In this document: positions 37,871 through 46,375 of the stretch, one piece after another | Layout of the letters: the number at the start of each line of letters is the position of its first letter | Position numbering within the stretch: position 1 is the stretch's first letter | Assembly: GCA_036504735.1 (NCBI GenBank) | Contig: DASXUQ010000005.1 | Location: 62,001 to 126,000, forward strand | Direction of reading: 5' to 3' | Length of the DNA stretch: 64,000 bases | DNA from: a bacterium | GTDB taxonomy: Bacteria > Electryoneota > RPQS01 | Translations under genes and position numbers: made by a program | Notes under the pieces: generated by a model | What the model saw: only the letters and a program-made list of their open reading frames with translations | Databases searched by the model: none | What the model was told of the DNA's origin: nothing

Positions 37871-38953
37871 TCATTTCGGGGTTTTTGCCTTCCCCAAAAT
37901 CAGCAGCAGAATCCACAGCAGCACGCCCATCCCCGCCAGCAGCAGCAGAAAAAAGAAGAACATCGGCTGCACCTGCGTGGAATAGGGGAGACGTTGCAGA
38001 TGGAAATCCGGTCCGAAGGCCGTCTGCCGCACCAACTCGCGGCCAGCCGCCATTCCGAACAGCGTCCATCCCAACAAAGCCGTGCTCACCTTCTGCCAGA
38101 ACTTCCGGTCCGGGAACACCGCCGCCACAATCAGCGATCCCAGCATCAGCAGACCCGTGGTGACTCCGGTAATCCAAATGGTCGCAGGAAAAGATCCGCT
38201 GAACAGCTTGTCCCACACCTCGATGGGCTGCCAGATCAAAAACCAGATGCCCACGCTGATCTGTACGCCCGTTGCTCCGGCGGCCAGAAAGATGCCCTGC
38301 TGCCGGAATGGCTTGTAGAGTTCTTCCGCCACCCCGCGCCGCTCGCGCCACCAGGAAATCCACACCATCCAGAATCCGGTCACCGCAAAGGCCCCGGTCA
38401 GAAAGTGCATGGCGCGCGGCGTAAAGGTCTTCGTGCGCAGGATGCCCTGCCAGTGCCCCAGCAACTCGTGCCAGTGGGCGCTGTCCGTTTCCAGATAATA
38501 GTTGGCAATCATGATCGCGGCAATGGTCCACACCAGTCCGGTGACAAGCACCGCCACGCCGCCCGCCGCAAGCTCCGGCCTGTTGAACTTGCGCAGGATG
38601 CGGTTCGCCGCGTACGCGGCATAGAAGCCGAGCAGCAGCAACAGGATCACCGCCAGCCACACCTTGCCGAGAATAATATTCGCCGTGAAGAATCGCTCCG
38701 CAAACAACACCTGTGTAAACAGCAGCGAAGCCACGCCGAAATTTATCGCAAAACTGAAATTCACCGGCAGCGCCGCAGCCAGCCAATCGGCGAACTGCTT
38801 GCCGTCCTGCTGACGCGTCCACAGATACCACACCATCAGCGGCGGCGCGGCAATCACGAAATTCATGAACACCACGTGCACCACGAACAGCAGGCCCAGC
38901 AGATGGTCAATCAAAAACGGCGGCCCGGGAATTAAGGGGTAGGAAGGACTCAT
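37871..38953 (-). CDS. CydA-like membrane subunit (cytochrome bd superfamily), second of a pair
   Basis: This 360-residue protein has about nine TM helices. Though its overall similarity to CydA is weak, the helix order and key sites match: His26 in the first helix (VVHVVFMNF), the region VWTIAAIMIANYYLETD aligning with WILVANGWMQNP of CydA, His183 in PRAMHFLTGAFAVTGFWMV (position of E. coli CydA His186, a low-spin heme b558 ligand), and RELVRQ near residue 306-310 (position of the E-x-x-R-Q pair around Glu445). The paired Glu of CydA (Glu99, Glu107) is not found. ATG 38953 overlaps the stop of the upstream subunit (ATGA), so they are made together. Identification is by eye and the reaction is unproven. 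Confidence 0.7.
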   Translation of the reverse strand: MSPSYPLIPGPPFLIDHLLGLLFVVHVVFMNFVIAAPPLMVWYLWTRQQDGKQFADWLAAALPVNFSFAINFGVASLLFTQVLFAERFFTANIILGKVWLAVILLLLLGFYAAYAANRILRKFNRPELAAGGVAVLVTGLVWTIAAIMIANYYLETDSAHWHELLGHWQGILRTKTFTPRAMHFLTGAFAVTGFWMVWISWWRERRGVAEELYKPFRQQGIFLAAGATGVQISVGIWFLIWQPIEVWDKLFSGSFPATIWITGVTTGLLMLGSLIVAAVFPDRKFWQKVSTALLGWTLFGMAAGRELVRQTAFGPDFHLQRLPYSTQVQPMFFFFLLLLAGMGVLLWILLLILGKAKTPK

Positions 38954-40317
38954 TGCACACCCCCTTCCGGCAGAGCCTGCCACGAGGTATCTGCGGGCGC
39001 GCTGGTTTGCAGAGTGTCCGAAGACATGACTCCCTTCCGGGTAAGGGTCATCAGGTAATCCGCCAGCGCCTGCTTCTCCGCTTCGGTTCCGATAAACGGC
39101 GGCATGAAATTCCGGATTCGGTCAAGGTGATTCAGTGCTGACACAATCAGATTCCGGTTCCACTCCCGGATCAGTGGCACCATGCCGTTATAACCTTCTA
39201 CTTCATGGCAGCGGATGCACTCTGCGCGGTACACGGCTTCGCCCACCGCCACACTGCCCTGATACTTCACTGTATCCGGAGTGAGCCAGGTGGATGACGC
39301 CAGCACCCCGTTCTCCTGAATAACGGGCACGTCCTTCAGCAGAATGCCGCTGGAATACATCACGTTCACCAGCACAAACGGCTTGCGGATCCCTTCGCGC
39401 ACAAACTCCATCGAGCCCGTGGCAATCACGGCAATCGCCAGGAGCAGCAAGGCCGTCTCCACATTCATGTCCCGTGGCTTGCGCAGCATTCCAAAGAAGA
39501 CATATAGGGCCACAAGGAAGGACGCGATCACTCCGAACAGGAAGATAAACGTCATCGCCACCGTGCCGCCCAACGCCAGTTCGCGCGCATTCTGCGGGAC
39601 CACCGAAAAGTACCAATAAGCCAGCACCGGCATCAGCGCCAGTGGCAGCAAAAAGCGTGTTCCCCACGCGACAATCCCCGCCCGCTGATCGGCATTGTAT
39701 TTCTTCCGCCGCGAAGAGGCCACAATCGCTGCAAAGATTCCAGCCAGTGCCAAGGATGACACGGTACGAATCAGCGTGGAGGGCAGGAAGGAGGGATTCA
39801 GCCATGCATCCCACACGTTACCGGTCTGCAGCCACTTGCCGGGAGTCAGCATAAATGCCAAAATCCCGTTGATCAGCACCAGTGACCCAAAGGCCGAAAT
39901 CGCGTAGATCCACCCCACAAGGATATGTGCCCTCGCTGAAATCTTATCCCAGGTATAGTAATAGACATACCCTGCGACCAGTTCGAGAATAAAGAACACA
40001 TATTCTGAGGCCCAGATCCACAAAAAGAGGCGGATCAGGAACGTTGTCGCCTCCGGCGCGACGATACTGATCGAAAACCAGATCCCCACACCCAAGACGG
40101 CTCCCGCCACAAACGATAAGTAAATGACAAAGATGGAGTTATCTTTGACAAACTGGAGCAGCGCCTGATCATTCTGCCGCCGGGCGCGGATTTCCGAGAA
40201 GACATTGAAAAAGCCCGCTCCGACTGCAAAGTGGGCAATAATAACATGAAAGATAGAAATCCCGGCGATCACTAAAGCCCCGCCGAGGAGAGGCATGTCC
40301 CACAAAGGGTAATGCAT
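38950..40317 (-). CDS. CydA-like oxidoreductase subunit with C-terminal cytochrome c domain
   Basis: The product is 455 residues. The first ~335 residues match cytochrome bd subunit I: His24 and His29 in helix 1, ASEYVFFILELVAGY with Glu105 and Glu112 (like Glu99/Glu107), LINGILAFMLTPGKW, and REGIRKPF with Glu308 and Arg311 (like Glu445/Arg448). The expected low-spin heme His (E. coli His186) is Arg184 here (TLIRTVSSLALAG). There is no long Q loop for quinol. After the last helix comes a cytochrome c domain with CIRCH (residues 367-371) and candidate Met405 in NFMPPF. It probably accepts or donates electrons through heme c, on the periplasmic side. Its relation to quinol or oxygen is inferred. 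Confidence 0.82.
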   Translation of the reverse strand: MHYPLWDMPLLGGALVIAGISIFHVIIAHFAVGAGFFNVFSEIRARRQNDQALLQFVKDNSIFVIYLSFVAGAVLGVGIWFSISIVAPEATTFLIRLFLWIWASEYVFFILELVAGYVYYYTWDKISARAHILVGWIYAISAFGSLVLINGILAFMLTPGKWLQTGNVWDAWLNPSFLPSTLIRTVSSLALAGIFAAIVASSRRKKYNADQRAGIVAWGTRFLLPLALMPVLAYWYFSVVPQNARELALGGTVAMTFIFLFGVIASFLVALYVFFGMLRKPRDMNVETALLLLAIAVIATGSMEFVREGIRKPFVLVNVMYSSGILLKDVPVIQENGVLASSTWLTPDTVKYQGSVAVGEAVYRAECIRCHEVEGYNGMVPLIREWNRNLIVSALNHLDRIRNFMPPFIGTEAEKQALADYLMTLTRKGVMSSDTLQTSAPADTSWQALPEGGVQ

Positions 40318-40413
40318 AAAGGCCTTTCGGTCAAGACAAAATCTACCTAATTTCGTTCATTTCCGTCACAAATTCAACTCTCCACCATTGAGAGCATGGA
40401 TAGTGCCAGCCAC

Positions 40414-40442
40414 TTGACTTTCCTAAGCCAATTTGGTAAACT
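40414..40442 (+). promoter_or_regulatory. sigma-70-like promoter of purM-plsY-gpsA
   Basis: TTGACT (40414-40419), a 17-base spacer and TAAACT (40437-40442). The -10 box ends only eight bases before the purM ATG at 40451, so the transcript would have almost no 5' leader. Confidence 0.7.
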
Positions 40443-40450
40443 CAAAGATT

Positions 40451-41452
40451 ATGACTGACTACGCCTCCTCTGGAGTAAATCTCGATCGTGCCGCCGCCGC
40501 CAAAGCGCGTATCGCCGCCGCCGCCCGCACGACCTTTGGCCCCCAAGTGCTCACCGATGTCGGGCACTTTGGCGGCTTTTTCGCGCTGAACGATGGTGCC
40601 GCCGACAATGTACTCGTCGCCTCTGCCGACGGTGTGGGCACCAAGCTTCTGCTCGGTATCCGTCTGGGCAAAATCTCCGGCCTGGGCCGCGATCTGGTCC
40701 AGCACTGCATCAATGACATCCTCATGTGCGGTGCCCGGCCTCTCTTTTTCCTCGATTATATGGCCTTTGGCAAGCTCGACCCCGATGTGGCCGGGACCCT
40801 TGCCGAAAGCCTCTCCGCGGCCTGCCGTGAGCATGGCGTGGCCCTCATCGGTGGGGAAACCGCCGAAATGCCCGACCTCTATGAGCCCGGCCACTTTGAC
40901 TTGGCCGGCACCATCATCGGCAGTGTCCGCCGCGACCGCATCTTCGACGGCTCCAAAGTTAAAGCAGGCGATATGCTCATCGGCCTCGCTTCCAACGGCT
41001 TGCATACCAACGGCTATTCCCTCGTCCGCAGCGTCTTTGCCAAGGAGATTGCCGACGGCAGCCTCGAGCGCGAACATCTGTCCGATGGAACCTCGCTGGC
41101 GGATGCTCTGATGAAAGCTCATCGCTGCTATCTGCCCAGCGTCGGTCCACTGCTCGATAATCCCGACGTCCACGCTCTTTCGCACATCACCGGCGGTGGC
41201 CTTGAAGAAAACACCCTCCGTGTGATCCCCAAAGGCCTGCATCTGGATGTGAGCTGGGCAAGTTGGAACCGTCCGGATATCTATCGCGTGATTCAAGAGC
41301 GCGGCAACGTGCCCGAAGAAGAAATGCGCCGTGTCTTCAATCTGGGCATCGGTGTGGTCATGGTCGTCGAAGCCTGTGCGGCTTACGAGCTGACCCAAAC
41401 CATGAAGGCTAAGGGAGAACAGGCCGTCGTCATCGGCCGGGTTTCCGCGTGA
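40451..41452 (+). CDS. purM: phosphoribosylformylglycinamidine cyclo-ligase
   Basis: PurM (AIR synthetase) is the fifth step of purine synthesis. The 333-residue protein has DVGHFGGFFAL, SADGVGTKLLLG, HCINDILMCGARPLFFLDY, LIGGETAEMPDLY, GLASNGLHTNGYSLVR and HITGGGLEENTLRV. ATG 40451 gives the normal PurM N-terminus (MTDYASSGVNLD). It has no ribosome binding site and lies just after a good -10 box, so translation may be leaderless. purD is at 17445-18710 in another operon. Confidence 0.96.
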   Translation: MTDYASSGVNLDRAAAAKARIAAAARTTFGPQVLTDVGHFGGFFALNDGAADNVLVASADGVGTKLLLGIRLGKISGLGRDLVQHCINDILMCGARPLFFLDYMAFGKLDPDVAGTLAESLSAACREHGVALIGGETAEMPDLYEPGHFDLAGTIIGSVRRDRIFDGSKVKAGDMLIGLASNGLHTNGYSLVRSVFAKEIADGSLEREHLSDGTSLADALMKAHRCYLPSVGPLLDNPDVHALSHITGGGLEENTLRVIPKGLHLDVSWASWNRPDIYRVIQERGNVPEEEMRRVFNLGIGVVMVVEACAAYELTQTMKAKGEQAVVIGRVSA

Positions 41453-42051
41453 GCATTGTCTTATCCCTTGTCATTGGCTACCTGATCGGCGGCATCCCCA
41501 CCGGCATTCTCGTCTGCCGTCTTGTGAAGGGGATAGACCCGCGCGGCATAGGTAGCGGCAGTTCAGGCGCGACCAACGTCTCCCGCGTGGCCGGCAAGGG
41601 ATGGGCCATCTTTGTATTGCTGATCGACATCGTGAAGGGTTTCGCGCCCGTCAAATTCCTCGCGCCGGTTTTCGCGTCTCCTGCGCCGGAAAGCGTGGTC
41701 GCCTGCAGCCTCGCCATGACGGTTGGCCTCGTCGCCGGACATATCTGGACACCCTACGCCAATTTTCGCGGCGGCAAAGGTGTGGCGACTACAACCGGTG
41801 CCATGCTGGCGTTGGACGCGTTCAGCGTGCTGATTGCCCTCGCCGTCTGGTTCGTGCTGTTCCTCGTATTCCGCTACGTATCCCTCGCGTCCATCATCGC
41901 GGCCATTGTCCTTCCCGTGACGATGTTTCTGCTGCATGATCAGCCCCTGCCTTATCAGGTAGCCGCTGCCGTGCTGGCGCTGCTGATTCTCTTTACCCAT
42001 CGCGGCAACATTCGCCGCCTGCTTAAGGGAGAGGAGAAGCGTTTCCTGTGA
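41449..42051 (+). CDS. plsY: acyl-phosphate:glycerol-3-phosphate acyltransferase
   Basis: PlsY makes lysophosphatidic acid, the first step of phospholipid synthesis. The 200-residue protein has about five TM helices. The motifs are IGGIPTGILVCRL, GSGSSGATNVSR (usually GSGNxGATN) and a FRGGKGVATTTGA phosphate-binding loop. The GTG start overlaps the purM stop. gpsA, which makes its substrate glycerol-3-phosphate, follows directly. Confidence 0.95.
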   Translation: MSIVLSLVIGYLIGGIPTGILVCRLVKGIDPRGIGSGSSGATNVSRVAGKGWAIFVLLIDIVKGFAPVKFLAPVFASPAPESVVACSLAMTVGLVAGHIWTPYANFRGGKGVATTTGAMLALDAFSVLIALAVWFVLFLVFRYVSLASIIAAIVLPVTMFLLHDQPLPYQVAAAVLALLILFTHRGNIRRLLKGEEKRFL

Positions 42052-43043
42052 ACATCACCGTTCTCGGCGCAGGCAACTGGGGAACCACGATGGCCCTCGT
42101 GCTGCATCGCAAAGGCCATCAGATCACGCTCTGGGAGTTCGATCCGCAGCAGGCAGAACTCCTTGCGCGTACCCATCGCAATGACAAATTCCTGCCGGGC
42201 TTTTCTCTGCCGGAAGACATGCACGCCACCTCCGACGTGCAGGCGGCAATTCGCGACGCGCAGATGATTCTGCTCGCTGTTCCCGCGCAAACTTGCCGCG
42301 CCGTTCTGCATGGCGTCGGCAAACTGAACGGCGGCATTCCGCTCATCAGTCTTATGAAGGGCGTGGAGCGGGATACTCTGAACCGCATCTCCGAAATCTG
42401 CGCACAAGAGCTTGCAGGTTTCGATCCCGGTTGCTATGCCGTAATTTCCGGCCCGACCATTGCACCCGAAGTCGCTTCCGGCATGCCGACCTCCGCCGTC
42501 GTTGCCTCACTCACGCAACAAACCGCGCAACAGGTGCAGCATGAGTTTTCTACCCGCGAGTTGCGTCTCTACACATCCGATGATGTGGTCGGCGTCGAAC
42601 TGGCAGGTGCGCTCAAGAACGTCATTGCTCTGGCGGCGGGAATCTGCGATGGCCTGGACCTGGGCTTTAATGCCAAAGGTACGTTGTTAACGCGCGGCCT
42701 TACCGAAATCACCCGCCTTGGCACCGCTATGGGCGGGAACCGCCACACCTTCGGCGGCCTTTCCGGCATGGGAGATCTCGTTACGACGTGCACCTCTCCC
42801 CAAAGCCGTAACCACACCGTCGGCGAGCGCATCGGAAAAGGCGAAACTCTCGATCACATTTTGAGTGACATGGTGATGGTCGCCGAGGGCGTCTGGACCG
42901 CCCGCGCCGCCAATGATCTGGCCCATCGCTATGGTGTGGAAATGCCCATCACCGCCGCCGTCTGTGACATCCTCGATCACGGAAAAGACCCGCGCTTAGC
43001 CGTCGGCGAACTCATGCAACGCAGCCTCAAAGCCGAAGACTGA
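42048..43043 (+). CDS. gpsA: glycerol-3-phosphate dehydrogenase [NAD(P)+]
   Basis: GpsA reduces dihydroxyacetone phosphate to glycerol-3-phosphate for the PlsY reaction. The 331-residue protein has the NAD-binding VLGAGNWGTTMA, the middle segment ISGPTIAPEVA, the catalytic VELAGALKNVIALAAGICDGLDLGFNAKGTL and TFGGLSGMGDLVTTCTS. The GTG start overlaps the plsY stop by four bases, so the three genes form one translationally coupled unit. Confidence 0.97.
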   Translation: MNITVLGAGNWGTTMALVLHRKGHQITLWEFDPQQAELLARTHRNDKFLPGFSLPEDMHATSDVQAAIRDAQMILLAVPAQTCRAVLHGVGKLNGGIPLISLMKGVERDTLNRISEICAQELAGFDPGCYAVISGPTIAPEVASGMPTSAVVASLTQQTAQQVQHEFSTRELRLYTSDDVVGVELAGALKNVIALAAGICDGLDLGFNAKGTLLTRGLTEITRLGTAMGGNRHTFGGLSGMGDLVTTCTSPQSRNHTVGERIGKGETLDHILSDMVMVAEGVWTARAANDLAHRYGVEMPITAAVCDILDHGKDPRLAVGELMQRSLKAED

Positions 43044-43075
43044 CGATTATGCATCACGGCACGAATCTGTCGTAG

Positions 43076-43095
43076 GGGCACGACATGTCGTGCCC
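43076..43095. repeat. 20-base perfect palindrome in the gpsA-asnS gap
   Basis: GGGCACGACATGTCGTGCCC reads the same on both strands and is followed by GCCATTTTC. A partial, imperfect copy of its arm (CACGGCACGAATCTGTCGT) lies just upstream. It may be a terminator for purM-plsY-gpsA, but its form (TAGGGGCACGAC...) resembles dispersed intergenic palindromic repeats found in many genomes. Confidence 0.6.
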
Positions 43096-43142
43096 GCCAT
43101 TTTCTAATCAGAACGATACCGAAATCCGAAAGAATCTATTCC

Positions 43143-44444
43143 ATGGATAGCGCTCCCCATATTTACATCGAAGACGCCGGCAAATACGACGGCCAGATTG
43201 TAACCATTAAGGGCTGGGTCTACAACAAACGATCTTCCGGCAAAATCTGGTTTGTCGTCGTCCGTGACGGCACCGGAATCATGCAGTGCGTGGCCTCCTT
43301 TGCGGATGTCGGCGAAGCCGCCTTCGAAACTCTTGGCAAGCTCACGCAGGAATCCTCGCTCATCGTCACCGGCAAGGTGCATGCCGACAAGCGCGCACCC
43401 GGCGGTTACGAGCTGCAGTTGACGTCTTTAGAACTGGTGGCGCTCGCCGATGAGTACCCAATTTCGCCCAAGGAGCACGGCACCGCGTTCCTCATGGATC
43501 ATCGCCATCTCTGGATCCGCAGCCGCCGCCAGCATGCCATTCTGCGCATCCGGCACACGATTGTCAAAGCCATCCGTGATTTCTTCGATGAGCGCCAGTT
43601 CACCCTCTTCGATCCGCCCATCTTCACGCCGTCCGCTTGTGAGGGAACCTCGACGTTGTTCGAAACCGATTACTTCGGTGAGAAGGCCTATCTGACGCAA
43701 TCCGGTCAGCTCTATGGTGAAGCGGGCGCAATGGCCTTCGGAAAAATCTACACCTTCGGCCCCACCTTCCGCGCCGAAAAATCCAAAACCCGCCGCCACC
43801 TCACCGAGTTCTGGATGATCGAACCCGAGGTCGCCTACCTCGATCTCAACGGTGACATGGACCTCGCCGAAGACCTGATCGTCTTCATCATGCAACGGGT
43901 GCTCGAGACGCGGCAGGAAGAGTTGAAGGCCATCGAGCGCGACGTGTCCTTCCTCGAACGCATTCAGAAACCCTTCCCGCGCATCACCTACACTGAGGCC
44001 GTGGAAATTCTGCGCACCAACAACATCGAGTTCAACTGGGGCGATGACATCGGCGGCGATGAAGAAACCATTGTCTCCAACCAGTTCGACCGCCCGGTCA
44101 TGGTGCATCATTTCCCGTCGGCCATCAAGGCCTTCTACATGAAGCGCGATCCGCAGGATGACAAGCTCGCCCTCGGCTTCGATATGCTCGCCCCCGAAGG
44201 TCGCGGTGAAATCATCGGCGGCGCGCAGCGTGAAGATGATCTGAACAAACTGATCGAACGCATCCACGAAGAAAATCTGCCGGAAGAAGGCTACGACTGG
44301 TACCTGGATCTGCGCCGCTTCGGCAGCGTGCCCCACGCCGGTTTCGGCCTTGGTCTCGAACGCGTTGTCGGCTGGGTCTGCGGCCTGCCTCACGTCCGCG
44401 AAACAATTCCCTTCCCCCGCATGATGTCCCGCCTGAAACCATAA
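43143..44444 (+). CDS. asnS: asparaginyl-tRNA synthetase
   Basis: The 433-residue class IIb synthetase has an N-terminal OB-fold ([18 protein letters not shown]). The class II core follows, with [44 protein letters not shown] (motif 2) and [27 protein letters not shown] (motif 3). The Asn-type features separate it from AspRS. It charges tRNA-Asn directly, so the organism does not depend solely on the amidotransferase route. Confidence 0.96.
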   Translation: MDSAPHIYIEDAGKYDGQIVTIKGWVYNKRSSGKIWFVVVRDGTGIMQCVASFADVGEAAFETLGKLTQESSLIVTGKVHADKRAPGGYELQLTSLELVALADEYPISPKEHGTAFLMDHRHLWIRSRRQHAILRIRHTIVKAIRDFFDERQFTLFDPPIFTPSACEGTSTLFETDYFGEKAYLTQSGQLYGEAGAMAFGKIYTFGPTFRAEKSKTRRHLTEFWMIEPEVAYLDLNGDMDLAEDLIVFIMQRVLETRQEELKAIERDVSFLERIQKPFPRITYTEAVEILRTNNIEFNWGDDIGGDEETIVSNQFDRPVMVHHFPSAIKAFYMKRDPQDDKLALGFDMLAPEGRGEIIGGAQREDDLNKLIERIHEENLPEEGYDWYLDLRRFGSVPHAGFGLGLERVVGWVCGLPHVRETIPFPRMMSRLKP

Positions 44445-44453
44445 GAGGCGTTC

Positions 44454-44750
44454 GTGCAACAGCGTACCAAAACACTGATCCGTGTTCAAGCCATTGCCTC
44501 CGGTCTCGTGCAGGGAGTCAACTACCGCTGGTTTGTCGTCGAACATGCCAAAGAACTCGAACTGCATGGCTGGGTGCGCAACCTCGCCGATGGCTGCGTC
44601 GAAGCGGAAATCGAGGGCGCAAAAGAGGACGTCGAGAAACTCGTCGAAGCCATGAAGCAAGGCCCCGGCTCCGCTCATGTCACCGGAGTTGCCACCGTCG
44701 ACTTGCCCTTTGAGAACTCGTACCACGATTTTCAGGTGCGCTACCGTTAA
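44454..44750 (+). CDS. acyP: acylphosphatase
   Basis: This small enzyme hydrolyses acyl phosphates. The 98-residue protein has the phosphate-binding loop GLVQGVNYRWF with the catalytic Arg, and HGWVRNLADG with the catalytic Asn. The GTG start is five bases after an AAGAGG site. It sits between asnS and a GlcD-type gene, with its stop overlapping the next ATG (TAATG). Confidence 0.93.
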   Translation: MQQRTKTLIRVQAIASGLVQGVNYRWFVVEHAKELELHGWVRNLADGCVEAEIEGAKEDVEKLVEAMKQGPGSAHVTGVATVDLPFENSYHDFQVRYR

Positions 44751-46141
44751 TGTCTCAGGATCTTTGGATACAACGACTGGCCGACATCGTCGGTGAGAGC
44801 CATCTGCTCTTGCCATCAAGCGATGACTTCTCCAAATACGAGCAGGATGAAACCGAAGATCTGCGCTTTGCGCCGCAGGTCGTAGTGAAGCCATCGGATG
44901 CCCGCGAGATTCAGGAAATTGTCCGCCTGGCCGAAGTCGAGCGCATCCCCATCGTCCCCCGTGGTGGCGGCACAGGGCTTTCCGGCGGCGCATTGGCGAC
45001 CCGCGGCGGCATCGTGCTCAGTCTCGAGCGCATAAACCGCATCCTCGAGATCGACGAGCGCAATTTCTTCGTCGTCGTGCAGCCCGGCGTCATTACCCAG
45101 CATCTGCAGGAAGCCGTCGAGGCTCGCGGTCTCTTTTATCCGCCTGATCCTGCCAGTCGCGGCTCCTGCACCATCGGCGGCAACATTGCCGAAAATGCCG
45201 GCGGCCCGCGTGCGCTGAAATACGGCGTCACCAAGGATTACGTCTACGGTCTGCAAGCCGTGCTCTCCGGCGGCGCTCTGGCCACCTTCGGCGGCAAGCG
45301 TCTCAAGGATGTGACCGGCTACAACATGGTGCAGCTCCTCGTCGGCAGTGAAGGCACTCTCGGCATTGTCACCGAGATCACTCTCAAGCTGCTCGCGCTC
45401 CCCAAATTTCGCCGCACACTGCTCGCTCCGTTTGATACCGTGGATGCCGCTGCTGCCGCTGTTCCCGCCATCATGGCGCGCGGCGTGGTGCCCTGCGCGC
45501 TCGAATTCATGGAGCAGGATTGCCTCAAGGCCATCGAAGAGCATCGCGGCACTCATGTGCGCTTTTCCGACAAAGCCGCCGTGTTGCTGATCGAAGTCGA
45601 CGGCAATCAGGAGGCCGCGCTGGATGCCGATATGGAAATTATCGCCGAAGTGCTCGATGAGCAGGGTGCGGTGGATGTGTTCCTCGCCGAGACCGCCGCG
45701 CAGCAGACCGAAATCTGGGATCTTCGCCGCAGCGCCGGAGAATCGGTCAAGTCCATCTGTGCCTACAAAGAGGAGGACACGGTCGTTCCGCGCTCCAATC
45801 TGCCCGCGCTGGTCAAAGGCGTCCATGAGATCTGCAATCGCTGGGGCTTAAGGATGATCTGCTACGGCCATGCCGGAGACGGCAACCTGCACTGCAACAT
45901 CCTCAAGGCCGATCTTTCCGATGACAAGTGGGAGAATGAACTCCCCGCCGCCATCGAGCAGGTCTTCCGCCTCACCGTGAGCCTCGGAGGCACCATTTCC
46001 GGCGAGCATGGTATCGGTCATGTTCAGCGGCGCTACGTCGCTCTGGCCCAGAGCCCCGCCGAATTGGAGGCTCAGAGACGGTTGAAGCAGGCCCTCGACC
46101 CTGTCGGCATCTTCAACCCCGGAAAAGCCCTTCCGGATTGA
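44750..46141 (+). CDS. FAD-linked oxidase, glycolate oxidase GlcD / D-lactate dehydrogenase type
   Basis: The 463-residue flavoprotein oxidises a 2-hydroxyacid. Its FAD-binding domain (PCMH type) shows VPRGGGTGLSGGA, PDPASRGSCTIGGNIAENAGGPRALKYGVTKDY and LLVGSEGTLGIVTE. The C-terminal domain has CYGHAGDGNLHCNI and GGTISGEHGIGHVQRRY. No glcE or glcF (FeS) gene is beside it, so it may be a stand-alone D-lactate/glycolate dehydrogenase or work with distant partners. Confidence 0.9.
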   Translation: MSQDLWIQRLADIVGESHLLLPSSDDFSKYEQDETEDLRFAPQVVVKPSDAREIQEIVRLAEVERIPIVPRGGGTGLSGGALATRGGIVLSLERINRILEIDERNFFVVVQPGVITQHLQEAVEARGLFYPPDPASRGSCTIGGNIAENAGGPRALKYGVTKDYVYGLQAVLSGGALATFGGKRLKDVTGYNMVQLLVGSEGTLGIVTEITLKLLALPKFRRTLLAPFDTVDAAAAAVPAIMARGVVPCALEFMEQDCLKAIEEHRGTHVRFSDKAAVLLIEVDGNQEAALDADMEIIAEVLDEQGAVDVFLAETAAQQTEIWDLRRSAGESVKSICAYKEEDTVVPRSNLPALVKGVHEICNRWGLRMICYGHAGDGNLHCNILKADLSDDKWENELPAAIEQVFRLTVSLGGTISGEHGIGHVQRRYVALAQSPAELEAQRRLKQALDPVGIFNPGKALPD

Positions 46142-46157
46142 CGTTGTGATGTGGGGC

Positions 46158-46186
46158 TTGATTTTAAGCTGGGAATGTTGTAATTT
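46158..46186 (+). promoter_or_regulatory. possible promoter of tRNA-Arg
   Basis: TTGATT (46158-46163), a 17-base spacer and TAATTT (46181-46186) lie 17 bases before the tRNA. The -10 is weak, so the call is tentative. Confidence 0.4.
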
Positions 46187-46203
46187 CAAAGCTTGCAACC
46201 TAC

Positions 46204-46277
46204 GCCCCCGTAGCTCAGATGGATAGAGCGAGAGTTTCCTAAACTCTGCGTCGGAGGTTCGAGTCCTCTCGGGGGTA
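46204..46277 (+). tRNA. tRNA-Arg (anticodon CCU)
   Basis: The acceptor stem GCCCCCG pairs with CGGGGGT (a G-U at the first pair). The D arm contains AGCTCAGATGGATAGAGC, the anticodon loop TTCCTAA gives CCU, and the T arm contains GGTTCGAGTCC. The discriminator is A; CCA is not encoded. Confidence 0.95.
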
Positions 46278-46375
46278 CAGCCCGACGGAATAAGAACACC
46301 TGACCCGTCGGCGGAAGTAATGACAGCGCGGCCATTGGCCCCGATTGACCAAACGAGATAGCCTTGAGGAATGGA

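Noticed and set aside
43428-44993. 521-codon antisense frame over asnS and acyP
   Set aside because: Overlaps two clear genes and the protein lacks recognisable motifs.
46282-46311. Hairpin CCGACGG...CCGTCGG after tRNA-Arg
   Set aside because: A 16-base loop and no T tract make it a weak terminator; not reported as a feature.
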